Shown here in pieces: positions 7,057 through 8,264 of a stretch of DNA of 8,264 nt; position 1 is the stretch's first letter; each line of letters begins with the position of its first letter. The position numbers and the translations under genes are program-made. The notes under the pieces are model-generated. The model did not search any database. It was not told the DNA's origin and saw only the letters and a list, made by a program, of their open reading frames with translations. This DNA is from Akkermansiaceae bacterium UBA7890. Lineage in GTDB: Bacteria; Verrucomicrobiota; Verrucomicrobiia; Verrucomicrobiales; Akkermansiaceae. Location: contig DLRK01000004.1 of NCBI GenBank assembly GCA_002501065.1, positions 24,666-32,929 of the forward strand, in the 5' to 3' direction.

Positions 7057-7074
7057 GGCATTGCCCCAAATGCC
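7057..7074. other. Intergenic hairpin before the SASA esterase
   Basis: GGCATT (7057-7062) and AATGCC (7069-7074) form a perfect 6-bp stem with a 6-base loop in the 80-bp gap after the cytochrome gene. No U-run follows in the transcript; instead the Shine-Dalgarno follows almost at once. It is therefore not a standard terminator and could be an mRNA processing or stability element, a translation-modulating hairpin, or chance. Confidence 0.3.
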
Positions 7075-7120
7075 ATTTCCCGAAGGCACCAGAAAAGAAT
7101 ACATGGAAATGCAGTGGGCT

Positions 7121-8264
7121 TCATTTTGCCGAAGCCGCTTTCCCCGGTCGGACTTTCTTCACGATCTTCCAGGTCGTGCCATCGTTAGACACGAGAATGT
7201 CGAAGGAGGTCAGCAAACGCGCACGCAGTTTCCCTTCGCGATCCCGCGAGAGCACGACCCGGTCGATTTTCGACCGCTCCCTCAACTTAATCTGGGCCCA
7301 ACCGGTTGACTTGGCCGGGATCCAGCTACGCCCGTTGCCATAAACACCATCGTTCAGGAAAGCGATCTGATGCTTGTAGGCAAAACCCGGGAGCAGCGAA
7401 GAGGCCGCAGCTTTGCCAGTCAGGGCGAGGTTTGTTTCCGCTCCCGGGGCAAAGATCTCGAACTCATCGATGCAAGGCTGCCCGTTTGAGCCTGGCAGGA
7501 TGTCTACCCGCACATACTGTGCCTCGACCGCATCGAAATGGAATACGTTTGGCTTTTCGGGATCAAAGCGGTGCACGACCTCAAGAGCAGGAGGCCCCTT
7601 GTCATCCTGCTTGGCGGCCGGGACATTGGATCCAGGGGATCGAGCAAGCATGTAGGCGAGCAAGTGATTCATCTCGTCTGGTGATTGGACCAGACCGGCC
7701 GGCATCATGGATTGATGGCTGGTTGCCCGTTTGGCAACCTGTCCCCCGGGCAGTTTCATCACCGTCCCCGTGATAATGCGTAAATCGATTTCGTCGCCAT
7801 CCTTTTCAATAAAGCCGGTGTGGACCGTGCCATCCTTCATGGTCAGTGAGGTGGGATGGAAATTCGGTGAAACAAAACGATTCGGGAGGAGGATCGATTC
7901 CGCCAGATACTGAGGGGAGAAGCGTGTATGCACGTCTACCAGAGAGGGTCCGATGCTCCCGCCCTTGCCGTCGTCAGGGGCCAGGTGGCAGGCGATGCAG
8001 CCGCGGGCTGTGAACAGCTTCCTGCCTGCTGCTGCCTTGCCTTTCTGGTAGGCGGTGTTCCAGTCCACGCTGGCGAATGCTGGAGGAATCTTCTCGTTGC
8101 TGGATAAGGAAGCAGTCTCAAGGGCTCGTAAAGCCTCCTTCCGGGCGCGGGCATTTACAGAGGCCTTCGATTTGGAGCCCAGGTCGACATCGGCGCCCTC
8201 GAGGATCATCAGGACCTTGGGGTCGACATCGGTGTTTTTAAGAAAGAACAATTGGACCGCGGCA
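7121..8264 (-). CDS. PVC-type single-haem cytochrome c protein with discoidin-like tail, 5' partial
   Basis: The frame is open to the right edge and there is no plausible start inside: the first candidate is a TTG at 8251 within continuous coding sequence. This is therefore the C-terminal part, about 380 codons, of a longer exported protein. Counting from that TTG codon, an alpha-helical segment runs to about 65, and a cytochrome c domain to about 205. The haem motif is C85-I-A-C-H89, and S-M-M-P-A-G supplies M182 or M183 as the likely axial ligand. This matches the PVC-type haem-binding domain (TIGR02603 type). Residues 228-370 form an F5/8 type C-like module (VEAQYVRVDIL, CIDEFEIF, LNDGVYGNGRSWI, FDILVSNDGTTW), which may bind carbohydrate or help anchor the protein. 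It likely carries electrons in the periplasm; any N-terminal dehydrogenase or repeat domain lies outside the window. The TGA stop is 80 bp before the SASA esterase, so co-transcription is plausible but not shown. Confidence 0.9.
   Translation of the reverse strand, partial: AAVQLFFLKNTDVDPKVLMILEGADVDLGSKSKASVNARARKEALRALETASLSSNEKIPPAFASVDWNTAYQKGKAAAGRKLFTARGCIACHLAPDDGKGGSIGPSLVDVHTRFSPQYLAESILLPNRFVSPNFHPTSLTMKDGTVHTGFIEKDGDEIDLRIITGTVMKLPGGQVAKRATSHQSMMPAGLVQSPDEMNHLLAYMLARSPGSNVPAAKQDDKGPPALEVVHRFDPEKPNVFHFDAVEAQYVRVDILPGSNGQPCIDEFEIFAPGAETNLALTGKAAASSLLPGFAYKHQIAFLNDGVYGNGRSWIPAKSTGWAQIKLRERSKIDRVVLSRDREGKLRARLLTSFDILVSNDGTTWKIVKKVRPGKAASAK

Noticed and set aside
7041..7120. Intrinsic terminator after the cytochrome gene
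   Set aside because: The hairpin at 7057-7074 is short and is followed by a Shine-Dalgarno, not a U-run.
1..8264. CRISPR arrays, tRNA/rRNA genes, insertion sequences, attachment sites
   Set aside because: Reading both strands showed no regularly spaced repeats, cloverleaf or rRNA-like sequence, transposase motif or terminal inverted repeats.

Overview
The window reads as a piece of a polysaccharide-degradation locus from a bacterium of the PVC superphylum (Verrucomicrobiota, Planctomycetota or a relative). The clearest pointers are a PVC-type single-haem CxxCH cytochrome carrying a discoidin-like C-terminus, two exported Cys-type sulfatases, a secreted FAD-dependent oxidoreductase with a golvesin-like tail, and the family styles of the two esterases. 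No SusC/SusD-like transport pair is present. The phylum assignment rests on protein style alone and I cannot place the genus. Base composition looks moderately GC-rich throughout, with no obvious foreign block.

All six recognisable genes lie on the minus strand, so transcription runs from the right edge to the left edge. In transcription order they are: the C-terminal part of a cytochrome/discoidin protein (8264-7121, 5' end outside the window); a SASA/CE6-like SGNH esterase (7040-6213) with a strong Shine-Dalgarno; a CE1/Fes-like alpha/beta-hydrolase esterase (6182-5064); a gap of about 370 bp with no convincing gene but a possible decayed or very small ORF; an arylsulfatase resembling the GlcNAc-6-sulfatase/mucin-desulfating type (4691-3018); an exported FAD-dependent oxidoreductase with a golvesin-like C-terminal domain (2980-896); and a second sulfatase of another subfamily (899-1, 3' end outside the window). 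The last two genes share an ATGA start/stop overlap, and the sulfatase-FAD gap is only 37 bp. These three therefore look like one transcription unit. The SASA and CE1 genes are 30 bp apart and look like another, possibly continuous with the cytochrome gene.

Taken together, the proteins suggest extracytoplasmic trimming of a sulfated and acylated glycan. Esterases would remove acyl groups and sulfatases would remove sulfate. The FAD enzyme might oxidise a sugar, with a haem protein available as electron acceptor. The esterase and sulfatase roles follow from clear family motifs. The redox coupling and the substrate are inference. No backbone-cleaving glycoside hydrolase or lyase, no transporter, no regulator, no sulfatase-maturation enzyme, no RNA gene, no mobile element and no CRISPR array is visible.
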